Origin: Terriglobus sp.
GTDB lineage: Bacteria; Acidobacteriota; Terriglobia; Terriglobales; Acidobacteriaceae
Direction of reading: 5' to 3'
NCBI GenBank assembly: GCA_023265355.1
Contig: JAHFTZ010000083.1
Location: 1,217-8,119, forward strand
Length of the DNA: 6,903 bases
Positions 1 through 5,911 of this stretch are shown piece by piece; the stretch's first letter is position 1; each line of letters opens with the position of its first letter. Both the position numbers and the translations under genes were made by a program. The notes below the pieces were generated by a model. That model searched no databases and had not been told where the DNA came from. It was given only the letters and a program-made list of their open reading frames with translations.

Positions 1-1
1 G

Positions 2-259
2 ACGGGCGAGAGCGTGGATCTGCATGAGACGGTGCAGCCCGTCGGCACCGTGCCGAGTCCGCTCCATCCGATCAATCACTCCGAGTTCATCGTCGTGCGT
101 GAGGGCGTGATCGCCTTTTCGCATGACGGTAAAGTGGAGCGCGTCGGCCCTGGCGGAGTGATGTATGTCGCCCTCGGGACGATGCATTCGCTGAAGAACG
201 TTGGCGATGTTCCCGCGCGCTACGTGGTTGTTGCGATCGGTGGGGACGTAAAGAAATAG
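2..259 (+). CDS. Cupin-domain protein, C-terminal part (5' end outside the window)
   Basis: This is an 85-residue fragment of a small beta-barrel (cupin) protein. The frame is open to the left edge, so the start lies upstream; a GTG at 14 exists, but a conserved-looking TGES lead-in precedes it, so I treat the gene as partial. Cupin motif 1 is seen as H-P-I-N-H-S-E followed by the strand FIVVREG. Motif 2 is seen as GPGG, then GTMH and a closing SLKN, in the pattern P-x-G...H...N. The histidine spacing in motif 1 is not quite the textbook HxH, so the metal site may be incomplete. The fold is well supported, but cupins range from sugar isomerases and dioxygenases to non-enzymatic sensors, so no reaction can be assigned. 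Its TAG stop directly abuts the stop of the opposing VWA gene. Confidence 0.75.
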   Translation, partial: TGESVDLHETVQPVGTVPSPLHPINHSEFIVVREGVIAFSHDGKVERVGPGGVMYVALGTMHSLKNVGDVPARYVVVAIGGDVKK

Positions 260-1510
260 CTAGTGGATCGTCTTCATCCGGCGATTCATGAAATCCATTA
301 GCAGGTAGCTGCCCAGCTTGTCCGGCGTGGTGAAGTAGGCTTTGCCGCGGCACATGGCGCTGACCTTCTGTACGAACTGCATCAGAGCGAAGTCCTGCGC
401 GAGCATGAAGGTGTTGATGACGATTCCGGAGCGTTTGCAGCGGGCCACTTCTTCAAGCGTCTCCGAGAGCACGATGGGATCGAGGCCGAAGGCGTTCTTG
501 TAGATGCGACCGTCAGGCAGTGTGAGCGCCGAGGGTTTGCCGTCGGTGATCATCACGATCTGCTTCATATCCTTGTTGGAGCGTGCAAGGATGCGCTGGG
601 CTACGCGCAGACCTTCGCGGGTGTTGGTGTACCAGGGGCCGACGCGAACGCGCGCCACCTGTTGGATGGGCATCTCTTCTGCGGAGTCGTGAAAGAGGAC
701 GAGGTGCAGAGAGTCGCCGGGGAACTGCGTGCGGATGAGATGCGAGAGCGCCATCGCGACGCGTTTGGCGGGCGTGAAGCGGTCTTCGCCATAGAGGATC
801 ATGGAGTGCGAGCAGTCGAGCATCACGACCGTGGCGCAGGAGGACTGGTACTCCGACTGATGAATGTGGAGATCGGTGTATTCGATATTGAGCGGAAGAC
901 CAAGGCCTTCGCGCTGCAGCGCGCTGGAGAGCGTGGCGTTGACGTCGAGGTTCATGGTGTCGCCAAACTCGTAGGGCTTGCTGGAACCGCTCGACTCGAT
1001 GCCGCTGGCTTCATAGCGTGTGTCGTGGCGGCCCATGTTTGCTCGGCCCATGCCGCCGAGGAGGTCGCGCAGGGACTTGTAGCTGAGGAAGTCCATGCTC
1101 TTGTCGGTGACGTTGAATCGCGCTTCGCCCTGTGGCGGCGCGGGCTGCTGGATCTCGCCGGGGCCGGTGCTGCTTTGTGTTTCGGAGGGATCGCCCTGTT
1201 CCTGCTGAATGAAGTTGCCCTGCTCCAGGCGCTCGAGGAGCTGATCGATCAGCTCCTCGCGCTGCTCTTCGGACATCGCTTCATACTGCTCCTGCGCATC
1301 CATGTCGAGGAAGCTGCCGTCTTCCAGAACCTGGCGGATCGCTTCGCGAAGATTGTCCATGTTGTGATCGCCGTCGAGCTCCTGGAACTGCGACATGGGA
1401 TCCTGAAAGCCGGAGTCGAGCAGGAAGTCGCTCAGAGCTTCCATCAGGTCTTCGAGGCCGAGCGAAGAGGCGAGATCTCCGTTGAACTTGGTATAGCGTG
1501 TGCGCTTCAT
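260..1510 (-). CDS. VWA-domain protein with intact MIDAS, likely partner of the upstream AAA+ ATPase
   Basis: The 416-residue protein has no signal peptide or membrane segment, so it is probably cytoplasmic. Residues 1-130 are acidic and helical (many E, D, Q and L), ending in a Q/P-rich linker at about 100-130. The von Willebrand A domain covers roughly 225-400. Its metal-ion-dependent adhesion site is complete: D232-C-S234-H-S236, a threonine in YTNT (295-297) and D323 in ITDGKPS. The whole resembles the COG4867 type of VWA protein, whose genes lie beside ChlI-like ATPase genes (for example the mycobacterial Rv0958/Rv0959 pair, from memory). By analogy with magnesium chelatase D or MoxR-linked VWA proteins it probably docks a client onto the ATPase ring through a bound divalent cation. 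The client is unknown. The ATG is 5 bases after the lyase stop; a weak AGG ribosome site overlaps that stop, suggesting translational coupling. Confidence 0.85.
   Translation of the reverse strand: MKRTRYTKFNGDLASSLGLEDLMEALSDFLLDSGFQDPMSQFQELDGDHNMDNLREAIRQVLEDGSFLDMDAQEQYEAMSEEQREELIDQLLERLEQGNFIQQEQGDPSETQSSTGPGEIQQPAPPQGEARFNVTDKSMDFLSYKSLRDLLGGMGRANMGRHDTRYEASGIESSGSSKPYEFGDTMNLDVNATLSSALQREGLGLPLNIEYTDLHIHQSEYQSSCATVVMLDCSHSMILYGEDRFTPAKRVAMALSHLIRTQFPGDSLHLVLFHDSAEEMPIQQVARVRVGPWYTNTREGLRVAQRILARSNKDMKQIVMITDGKPSALTLPDGRIYKNAFGLDPIVLSETLEEVARCKRSGIVINTFMLAQDFALMQFVQKVSAMCRGKAYFTTPDKLGSYLLMDFMNRRMKTIH
1234..1259. repeat. 26-bp perfect palindrome inside the VWA gene
   Basis: The left arm CGAGGAGCTGATC (1234-1246) is followed at once by its exact reverse complement (1247-1259), with no loop. 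It lies in the coding sequence for the Glu/Leu-rich helix EELIDQLLE of the VWA protein. The Glu (GAG) and Leu (CTC) codons are mutually complementary, so part of the symmetry may come from the amino-acid sequence. Confidence 0.9.
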
Positions 1511-1515
1511 AGAAC

Positions 1516-2613
1516 CTACTTTGCGGCGAGAACGGTGGTGCTGCCGCCGATGCGTGTGGCGTCCGTCGGCGTGGTGAGGCCGTGGACGATGGAGGCAGGG
1601 AGATTCTTCGTGCCGAAACGGCGAACGAAGAACTCAAGGAAAGAATAATCGCTACTGCCGAAGTCGATTGTCTGCTCATCCGTGGTGTAGACCTTTACGA
1701 TCGATGGATCGTCGATGGCTTTGCCGAGGAAGAGCACACCGTCGCGGATGGTGCGGCCGTTCTGGGAGTAGTTATAAAGCGGTATTCCCTGGCGCTCGGC
1801 AAACTCTGCGATGGGAATCAGAGGCTGCAGGGCGAAGGCCTGGTAGTGAATCGCGCGTTCATGACGCGCCATCTCCAGTGGGAAAGCGCCGCGCTCGTCG
1901 AGAGCCGCGACGGATTCCTGAAAGGTCTCGACACCAAACTTGAAGAGGGCGTCATCGGCAGAGATCACGCCTGCGGCGGTGGCGGCGAGACCGCGCCAGT
2001 AGTGGTGATTGTTCTTTTCGCCGGTTTCGAAGGCGATCATCTTGTGGGCGGAGGCGTTGATCCACTTGGTATCGCGCGCGACTTGCTCCCGATCGAGCTT
2101 TGCATCGTTGAGCAGAACAGACTCCGTGATGGCGACGGAGCTGAGCGTCCATTCCACCTGATACCAGGCCTGCGAACTCACCTTCGGATCGTAGTCGAGG
2201 AGAGCGCCGCCCTTGGCCCAGAGGTCGATCTGTTGCTGGGCGCAGGCTGCCTCCGCGTGACTGCCCGTGGCGAGGTATCGGTTCATCCCGGCTGTGATGC
2301 GCTTTTCGAACTGGCCATAGATGTGTGTGGCTGCCGCCTCTGCGGGATTGATGGGACCGTGCGAGCCGCTGAGGTAGTGATGCGGAATGTTGATGGGGCT
2401 TTCGGGGGCCGCGATTACGGGAGACTTGAGACAGGAGCCCAGCCCCGCGATTGCTTTGAGGACGCGAGGGTCCTTGGTCGAACGTAACTCGGCCTGGCGC
2501 GCAGGCACATCGATCAGCGAAGCCCGAGGATCGCGGACGTGCTGTGCCTGTATGAGAGAAGCGGCTGCAAGCAGGCAAACGACGCCTGCCTGCTTCCACG
2601 GACGATTGAACAT
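1516..2613 (-). CDS. Secreted alginate-lyase-family protein (PL5/AlgL-like)
   Basis: The 365-residue protein has a Sec signal peptide: basic start, hydrophobic core at about 9-22, likely cleavage after IQA (residue 23), and no lipobox. The rest resembles the alpha/alpha-barrel alginate lyases (PF05426, PL5, AlgL/A1-III). Shared blocks are GSH near 83-85, AACA...WAKGGAL at 122-138, the signature NNHHYW at 201-206 and the ERAIHY...ALQPL block at 252-265. From remembered AlgL and A1-III numbering, the catalytic Asn-His-Arg-Tyr set maps to N202, H203, R250 and Y257. The His-Arg and Arg-Tyr distances (47 and 7) are the same as in those enzymes, so it is probably active by beta-elimination on a uronate polysaccharide in the periplasm or outside. 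The exact substrate is not shown. It lies between the ATPase gene (25-base gap) and the VWA gene (5-base gap), an unexpected place for an exported enzyme. Confidence 0.82.
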   Translation of the reverse strand: MFNRPWKQAGVVCLLAAASLIQAQHVRDPRASLIDVPARQAELRSTKDPRVLKAIAGLGSCLKSPVIAAPESPINIPHHYLSGSHGPINPAEAAATHIYGQFEKRITAGMNRYLATGSHAEAACAQQQIDLWAKGGALLDYDPKVSSQAWYQVEWTLSSVAITESVLLNDAKLDREQVARDTKWINASAHKMIAFETGEKNNHHYWRGLAATAAGVISADDALFKFGVETFQESVAALDERGAFPLEMARHERAIHYQAFALQPLIPIAEFAERQGIPLYNYSQNGRTIRDGVLFLGKAIDDPSIVKVYTTDEQTIDFGSSDYSFLEFFVRRFGTKNLPASIVHGLTTPTDATRIGGSTTVLAAK

Positions 2614-2621
2614 ACGCTGTG

Positions 2622-2627
2622 CTCCTT
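2622..2627 (-). promoter_or_regulatory. Strong ribosome binding site of the lyase gene
   Basis: AAGGAG lies 8 bases before the ATG at 2613, within the 25-base gap after the ATPase stop. It is the best Shine-Dalgarno site seen in the window and it fixes the start that gives an intact signal peptide. Confidence 0.75.
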
Positions 2628-2638
2628 AAAGGTTCAAT

Positions 2639-4159
2639 CTAGTTGAAGCCGCGTTTATTGCGGTTCTTGGACTGCCACTCCTGCTTTTCCCGCTCACGTT
2701 CCCGAAGCTCTTCCTGAAAGCCCTGCGACCGATCCCTGTTCCGCTTCTCGATGGCGGTGAAGCTGCGCTCTTCGCTACGGGAGATACGCTTGTGCGCTGT
2801 CATGCCTTCCAGCAGGAACTCCGCCGCTGAGACGAATTGTTCTGCAGCGATGTGGGAGGGGAGCTTCAGTGGCTTCAGCTTTTCCGCGAGTCCCTGAATG
2901 GTGCGCAGCTCTTTCATCGACTCTTCCGAAGAAGTAGCGTCCGAGAGCTGCACAGTGCCGCCGAGGTTGAACCACTCCTCGATCTGCTGTGTGTTTACAT
3001 CGGCGAAGTAGCCGTCGAAGGTGTGGGCGACGGCGGTGTTGATGATCTCGCGAACGACCTTGTCCGCGCCGCGCATCTCGCCTTCGTACTCCAGTTCGAT
3101 CTTGCCGGTGATGCCGGGAAGAGCCGTGTAAATATCGCCGATACGGGGAACCGCAGTGCTTTCGCCGTGAAGGAGCGCGCGGCGCTCCGCGTTCGAGATC
3201 ACGAGTTCGAGCGTGGAGATAGGCAGACGCTGCGAGACGCCGCTGCGCTTGTCTACGCGCTTCTCTTCGCGCGCGGTGAATGCGATCTGCTCCACCACTT
3301 CACGGATGTAGCGAGGGATATGCAGATCAAGACCGCCTCGCTTGGACCATGCCTCCTGCTCTGTGACGGAGATGGCCTGGTCGAGCGAGTCGAGATAGTG
3401 GGTGCGGATCTCGGACCCGATACGGTCCTTGAGCGGCGTAACGATCTTTCCACGCGCCGTGTAGTCCTCCGGGTTGGCGGAGAAGACGATGGCGACATCG
3501 AGTTCGAGGCGGACGGGGTAACCCTTAATCTGGACGTCGCCCTCCTGCATGATGTTGAAGAGCGCGACCTGAATCTTGCCCGCGAGGTCGGGGACTTCGT
3601 TGATGGCGAAGATGCCGCGGTTGGCGCGGGGCAGCAGGCCGTAGTGCATGGTGAGCTCGCTGGAGAGGATCTCGCCGGAGCGCGCTGCTTTGATGGGATC
3701 CACATCGCCGATGAGGTCCGCCACGGTGACGTCCGGGGTAGCGAGCTTTTCGACATAACGTTCATCGCGTCCCATCCACGCAATGGGAGTGTCGTCGCCC
3801 ATGGTGGCGATGAGGTCTCGCGAGTACTTGCTGAGGGGAGCATAAGGATTGTCGCGCAGTTCGGAGCCAGCGACGTAAGGGGCCTTTTCATCCAGCAGTG
3901 TGGTCAGCGCGCGGAGGATGCGGCTCTTGGCTTGGCCGCGCAGGCCGAGCAGGATGAAGTTGTGCTTGGAGAGGACCGCATTCACGATCTGGGGTGTAAC
4001 GGTATCTTCGTAACCCACGATGCCGGGGAAGATAGCTTCCTTGGCGCGCAGTTTCACGATCAGGTTGTCGCGCAGTTCGTCTTTGACGGAGCGGGCGACG
4101 TATTCGGGCGTCCATTCGCTTTTGCGTAGTTCGCCGAGTGTTGCGGGGAGTGTCTTCAT
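2639..4159 (-). CDS. AAA+ ATPase of the ChlI/MoxR-like type
   Basis: The 506-residue cytoplasmic protein resembles the magnesium chelatase subunit I-like ATPases of COG1239. The Walker A loop is GLRGQAKS (72-79), with Ala where the consensus has Gly before the lysine. Walker B is GIFAINEVPDL (182-192), with Asn in place of the usual Asp before the Glu. Sensor 1 is in FSANPEDYT (226-234), and an arginine-finger-like stretch KDRIGSEIRTHY follows at 244-255. The C-terminal 50 residues are rich in R, E and K and look like a charged helical tail. Such ATPases form hexameric rings and work with VWA-MIDAS partners; the VWA gene lies two genes downstream. No large chelatase subunit (ChlH/CobN) is visible, so a metal chelatase role is not supported here. 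The ATG is the only sensible start; AGGAGA at 4171-4176 is 11 bases upstream, somewhat far. Confidence 0.88.
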   Translation of the reverse strand: MKTLPATLGELRKSEWTPEYVARSVKDELRDNLIVKLRAKEAIFPGIVGYEDTVTPQIVNAVLSKHNFILLGLRGQAKSRILRALTTLLDEKAPYVAGSELRDNPYAPLSKYSRDLIATMGDDTPIAWMGRDERYVEKLATPDVTVADLIGDVDPIKAARSGEILSSELTMHYGLLPRANRGIFAINEVPDLAGKIQVALFNIMQEGDVQIKGYPVRLELDVAIVFSANPEDYTARGKIVTPLKDRIGSEIRTHYLDSLDQAISVTEQEAWSKRGGLDLHIPRYIREVVEQIAFTAREEKRVDKRSGVSQRLPISTLELVISNAERRALLHGESTAVPRIGDIYTALPGITGKIELEYEGEMRGADKVVREIINTAVAHTFDGYFADVNTQQIEEWFNLGGTVQLSDATSSEESMKELRTIQGLAEKLKPLKLPSHIAAEQFVSAAEFLLEGMTAHKRISRSEERSFTAIEKRNRDRSQGFQEELREREREKQEWQSKNRNKRGFN

Positions 4160-4203
4160 GAATCTCGGAATCTCCTGGTTGGTGCTTCTAGAAATTAGAT
4201 GTT

Positions 4204-4404
4204 CTATTCATCCCATCGGAACCCGGCAATTCCAGGGAGAGCGCGTAGCTCATCCAGGCGACGGGGCGTATTGGGCGACTGAGCGAAGTTTGCCTTCCAT
4301 TGAAGTTCGCAGCGAAGCGTCACAAGTTGGTTGGCAGGGGCGTACTGCGCCGACCACGTTTTGATCTTGAAGGTATATCCGCTAATGAGCTCCCGCAGAG
4401 CCTG
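4204..4404 (-). pseudogene. Orphaned C-terminal domain of the MgtC-like gene (open in frame after the stop)
   Basis: After the TAA at 4405-4407 the MgtC frame continues without a stop for 66 codons, from CAG at 4402-4404 to a TAG at 4204-4206. The encoded peptide starts QALRELISGY and ends RRLDELRALPGIAGFRWDE. Its alternating pattern and ending (L..L..LPGI...W) match the small ACT-like soluble domain that closes full-length MgtC/SapB proteins. No start codon or ribosome site is suitable for making it alone. With it, the protein would be about 232 residues, near the usual MgtC length. It is therefore best read as the downstream half of a gene broken by one nonsense change (for example CAA to TAA), unless the stop is read through or is a sequence error. 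Confidence 0.72.
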
Positions 4405-4902
4405 TTAGTCGGGAGCACCCTCTTCCAGGTTCAGAGTCAAAGCTCCGCGACGTGCCCGGGGAACATACTTTTCCACCTGCTTAAGTACTTTAAGGATGAA
4501 GAGGGCCAGTACTGTGGCGGTGATGCCAAGCCAGATCTGGCCTCCACCATAGAGAAGGCCGAGCATGGTGGAGAACCAGAGCGTTGCGGCGGTGGTTACG
4601 CCGGTGGCGCCGTTGTCTCGCTTAATGATGGCACCCGCGCCGATGAAGCCGATGCCGCTGAGCACGCCCAAGGGAAGGCGCATCGCGTCGAGCTGGATAA
4701 AGCTGCCCGGCCCTTTCCCACTGAGGGAAAGCAGCAGATTGACCTGCAGCATGGCGAGGGTGGCGGTGAGAGTGACCAGCATGATGGTGCGCATGCCCGC
4801 AGGGCGGCCATGCTCGTCCCGGTTGTAACCGATGGCCAGACTGGCGACGCAGGCCAGCGCCAACCGCAGCGCAATCTGCTGCCAGTGAAGCTCAAGGGGC
4901 AT
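4405..4902 (-). CDS. MgtC/SapB-type inner-membrane protein, membrane domain (truncated by an in-frame stop)
   Basis: The 165-residue product has about five hydrophobic helices: roughly 9-25, 38-60, 76-93, 101-117 and 122-141. The family signature is clear: RPAGMRT (33-39), GIGFIGAGAII (83-93) and GVTTAATLW (101-109). The usual G-x-E-R motif in the first loop reads G-Y-N-R here. MgtC proteins are linked to growth in low magnesium, acid tolerance and control of the F-type ATPase in enteric pathogens; in soil bacteria the role is not established. The reading frame stops with TAA just after the last helix, and the sequence for the normal soluble domain continues downstream in the same frame. The membrane part could still be made, since some family members lack the extra domain. 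It starts 5 bases after the TPR gene, with GGAGGG at 4912-4917 inside the end of that gene, so translation is probably coupled. Confidence 0.85.
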   Translation of the reverse strand: MPLELHWQQIALRLALACVASLAIGYNRDEHGRPAGMRTIMLVTLTATLAMLQVNLLLSLSGKGPGSFIQLDAMRLPLGVLSGIGFIGAGAIIKRDNGATGVTTAATLWFSTMLGLLYGGGQIWLGITATVLALFILKVLKQVEKYVPRARRGALTLNLEEGAPD

Positions 4903-4907
4903 GGGCG

Positions 4908-5219
4908 TCAGCCCTCCAACTCATCGAGGAGCGCCTGCATCTCGCTCGCAGCATGCGTGTTGCGGGTGCGGTTGGCGGCGGCGAGGCCTTCCTGCAGGCG
5001 GACGACGGCTCCATCGTTGCGGTGCAGTTTCGCGAGTGTCTGGGCGCTCATCTGGTAGGCCGGGACGTAGTCGGGGTTGTGCTGGATTGTCGTGGCGAAC
5101 TCGGTTAGGGCGGTATCGGGATCTCCGGTGCCGAGGTGTTCCATGGCGAGACCGTACCGGGCAAAGGAGTCGTCGGGGTTCTCGGAGAGAATCTGGGAGA
5201 GCATCGCGATCTTATCCAT
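4908..5219 (-). CDS. Small TPR-repeat protein
   Basis: The 103-residue protein is made almost wholly of tetratricopeptide helices: one repeat at about 18-51 (DSFARYGLAMEHLGTGD... to HNPD) and a second at about 52-85 (YVPAYQMSAQTLAKLHRND...), followed by a capping helix ending LLDELEG. The typical A/G/Y/P positions are present. There is no signal peptide, so it is likely cytoplasmic, and its role would be protein-protein contact; the partner is unknown. The frame remains open far upstream, to a possible ATG at 5738, but that extension lies antisense to the thioesterase gene and has no TPR character. I therefore start at MDKIAML, with GGGAG about 12 bases upstream. It is the first gene of the minus-strand string and is coupled to the MgtC-like gene. 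Confidence 0.78.
   Translation of the reverse strand: MDKIAMLSQILSENPDDSFARYGLAMEHLGTGDPDTALTEFATTIQHNPDYVPAYQMSAQTLAKLHRNDGAVVRLQEGLAAANRTRNTHAASEMQALLDELEG
4912..4917 (-). promoter_or_regulatory. Ribosome binding site of the MgtC-like gene, inside the TPR gene
   Basis: GGAGGG lies 9 bases before the ATG at 4902 and is part of the last codons of the TPR gene, whose TGA is at 4908-4910. The overlap supports translational coupling of the two genes and supports this ATG. Confidence 0.65.
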
Positions 5220-5327
5220 CGGTCTATTGTTCTCCCGTCCGGGGATGATGGCAAATTCAGAGGTAAAAATGCGCCGTGCAAGGTCGGGCATTGCAGGAAA
5301 CTCCGCAAAACGCGACACTAGAAGGTG
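5220..5327. other. Divergent intergenic region between the TPR and thioesterase genes
   Basis: This 108-base stretch must hold the promoters of both directions if the minus-strand string starts here. By eye I see only poor -10/-35 matches. The best for the plus strand are TTGCAG at 5291-5296 and GACACT at 5314-5319, 17 bases apart, each with only three of six consensus bases. If real, that promoter would begin the transcript almost at the thioesterase start codon. I see no hairpin terminator or recognised operator. Confidence 0.5.
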
Positions 5328-5846
5328 ATGGCAGATACGGCACGCACGGTCAGGGAGTCGCAGGCGGAACGGAGCGAGATCATCTTTCCGGGCGACTCGA
5401 ACGCATTGGGGAACCTCTTTGGAGGACGCCTGATGCAGTTTATCGATCTGGTCGGTGCCGTGGCGGCGTATCGACACGCACACGCGACCACGGTCGTGAC
5501 GGCTTCGATGGATCACCTCGACTTTGTGGCTCCGGTGCATATCGGCGATCTGTTGATTCTGAAGGCGAGCGTGAACCGGGCCTTTCGCACCTCGATGGAG
5601 GTTGGCGTGAAGGCGATGGTGGAAGATCCGAAGTCGCGGACGCTGCGGCATGTATCCACGGCGTACATCACGTATGTGGCCGTCGACCAGAACGGAACGC
5701 CGGTACCGGTTTCGCCCATTGTTCCGGAGACGGAGCATGAGCGGCGGCGTTACGAGGATGCGGAACGACGGCGACAGATGCGGTCCAGCGAAGTTACGCG
5801 GAAGCGCGAGATGCGCAGTACTCTAACGACAGGCTGGCACGTGTAG
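5328..5846 (+). CDS. Acyl-CoA thioesterase, hotdog fold (YciA/BACH type)
   Basis: The 172-residue cytoplasmic enzyme should hydrolyse acyl-CoA to free fatty acid and CoA. The N-terminal half carries the family signature: N25-A-L-G-N-L-F-G-G-R-L-M, then D40 (the Asn and Asp/Gly pattern at the head of the hotdog helix that forms the active site). It is followed by VTASMDHLDFVAPVHIGD (57-74) and the strand RTSMEVGVKAMVED (87-100). This matches COG1607 enzymes of about 130-170 residues. The C-terminal 35 residues are very rich in Arg and Glu and extend beyond the core fold. A TAG at 5319-5321 closes the frame upstream, so only a GTG (5325) or the adjoining ATG (5328) can start it. I choose ATG, although the GAAGG at 5321-5325 leaves just two bases of spacing. 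Chain-length preference cannot be told. Confidence 0.86.
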   Translation: MADTARTVRESQAERSEIIFPGDSNALGNLFGGRLMQFIDLVGAVAAYRHAHATTVVTASMDHLDFVAPVHIGDLLILKASVNRAFRTSMEVGVKAMVEDPKSRTLRHVSTAYITYVAVDQNGTPVPVSPIVPETEHERRRYEDAERRRQMRSSEVTRKREMRSTLTTGWHV

Positions 5847-5911
5847 GTGCTGTGAATCGACCGGCTTAACCGCATCATCTAAGAAGTTTCAGAAGGTTTA
5901 ATAGGGGAACG

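Noticed and set aside
662..1648. 328-codon plus-strand open frame opposite the VWA gene
   Set aside because: It is antisense to the VWA gene with its MIDAS motif, and its Ala/Val/Glu-rich translation looks like a mirror of coding bias.
1582..2487. 301-codon plus-strand open frame opposite the lyase gene
   Set aside because: The minus strand encodes a signal peptide and the conserved NNHHYW motif, so this frame is a shadow.
2837..4129. 430-codon open frame on the plus strand opposite the AAA+ gene
   Set aside because: It lies wholly antisense to a clearly conserved ATPase, has no recognisable domain or good ribosome site, and long antisense frames are common in GC-rich DNA.
2639..4159. Reading the ATPase and VWA genes as a true magnesium or cobalt chelatase
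   Set aside because: No ChlH/CobN-type large subunit or porphyrin/cobalamin pathway gene is in the window, and related ATPase-VWA pairs occur without chelatase function.
4201..4229. Possible minus-strand promoter (TTGCCG, 17 bases, TAGAAC) before the ATPase gene
   Set aside because: Each box matches only four of six consensus bases, and the segment lies in the conserved MgtC C-terminal coding remnant.
4235..4320. tRNA-like stretch (GCGCGTAGCTCA, later GTTCGCA)
   Set aside because: No acceptor or anticodon stem can be paired, and the minus strand here is explained as the MgtC C-terminal domain.
5277..5295. Inverted repeat TGCAA-N9-TTGCA in the divergent intergenic region as an operator
   Set aside because: Five-base arms with free spacing are expected by chance in a region this size, and no regulator is linked to it.
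5220..5738. N-terminal extension of the TPR gene to an ATG at 5738
   Set aside because: The extension runs antisense to the thioesterase, is Arg/His-rich and has no TPR pattern; MDKIAML at 5219 is the sensible start.
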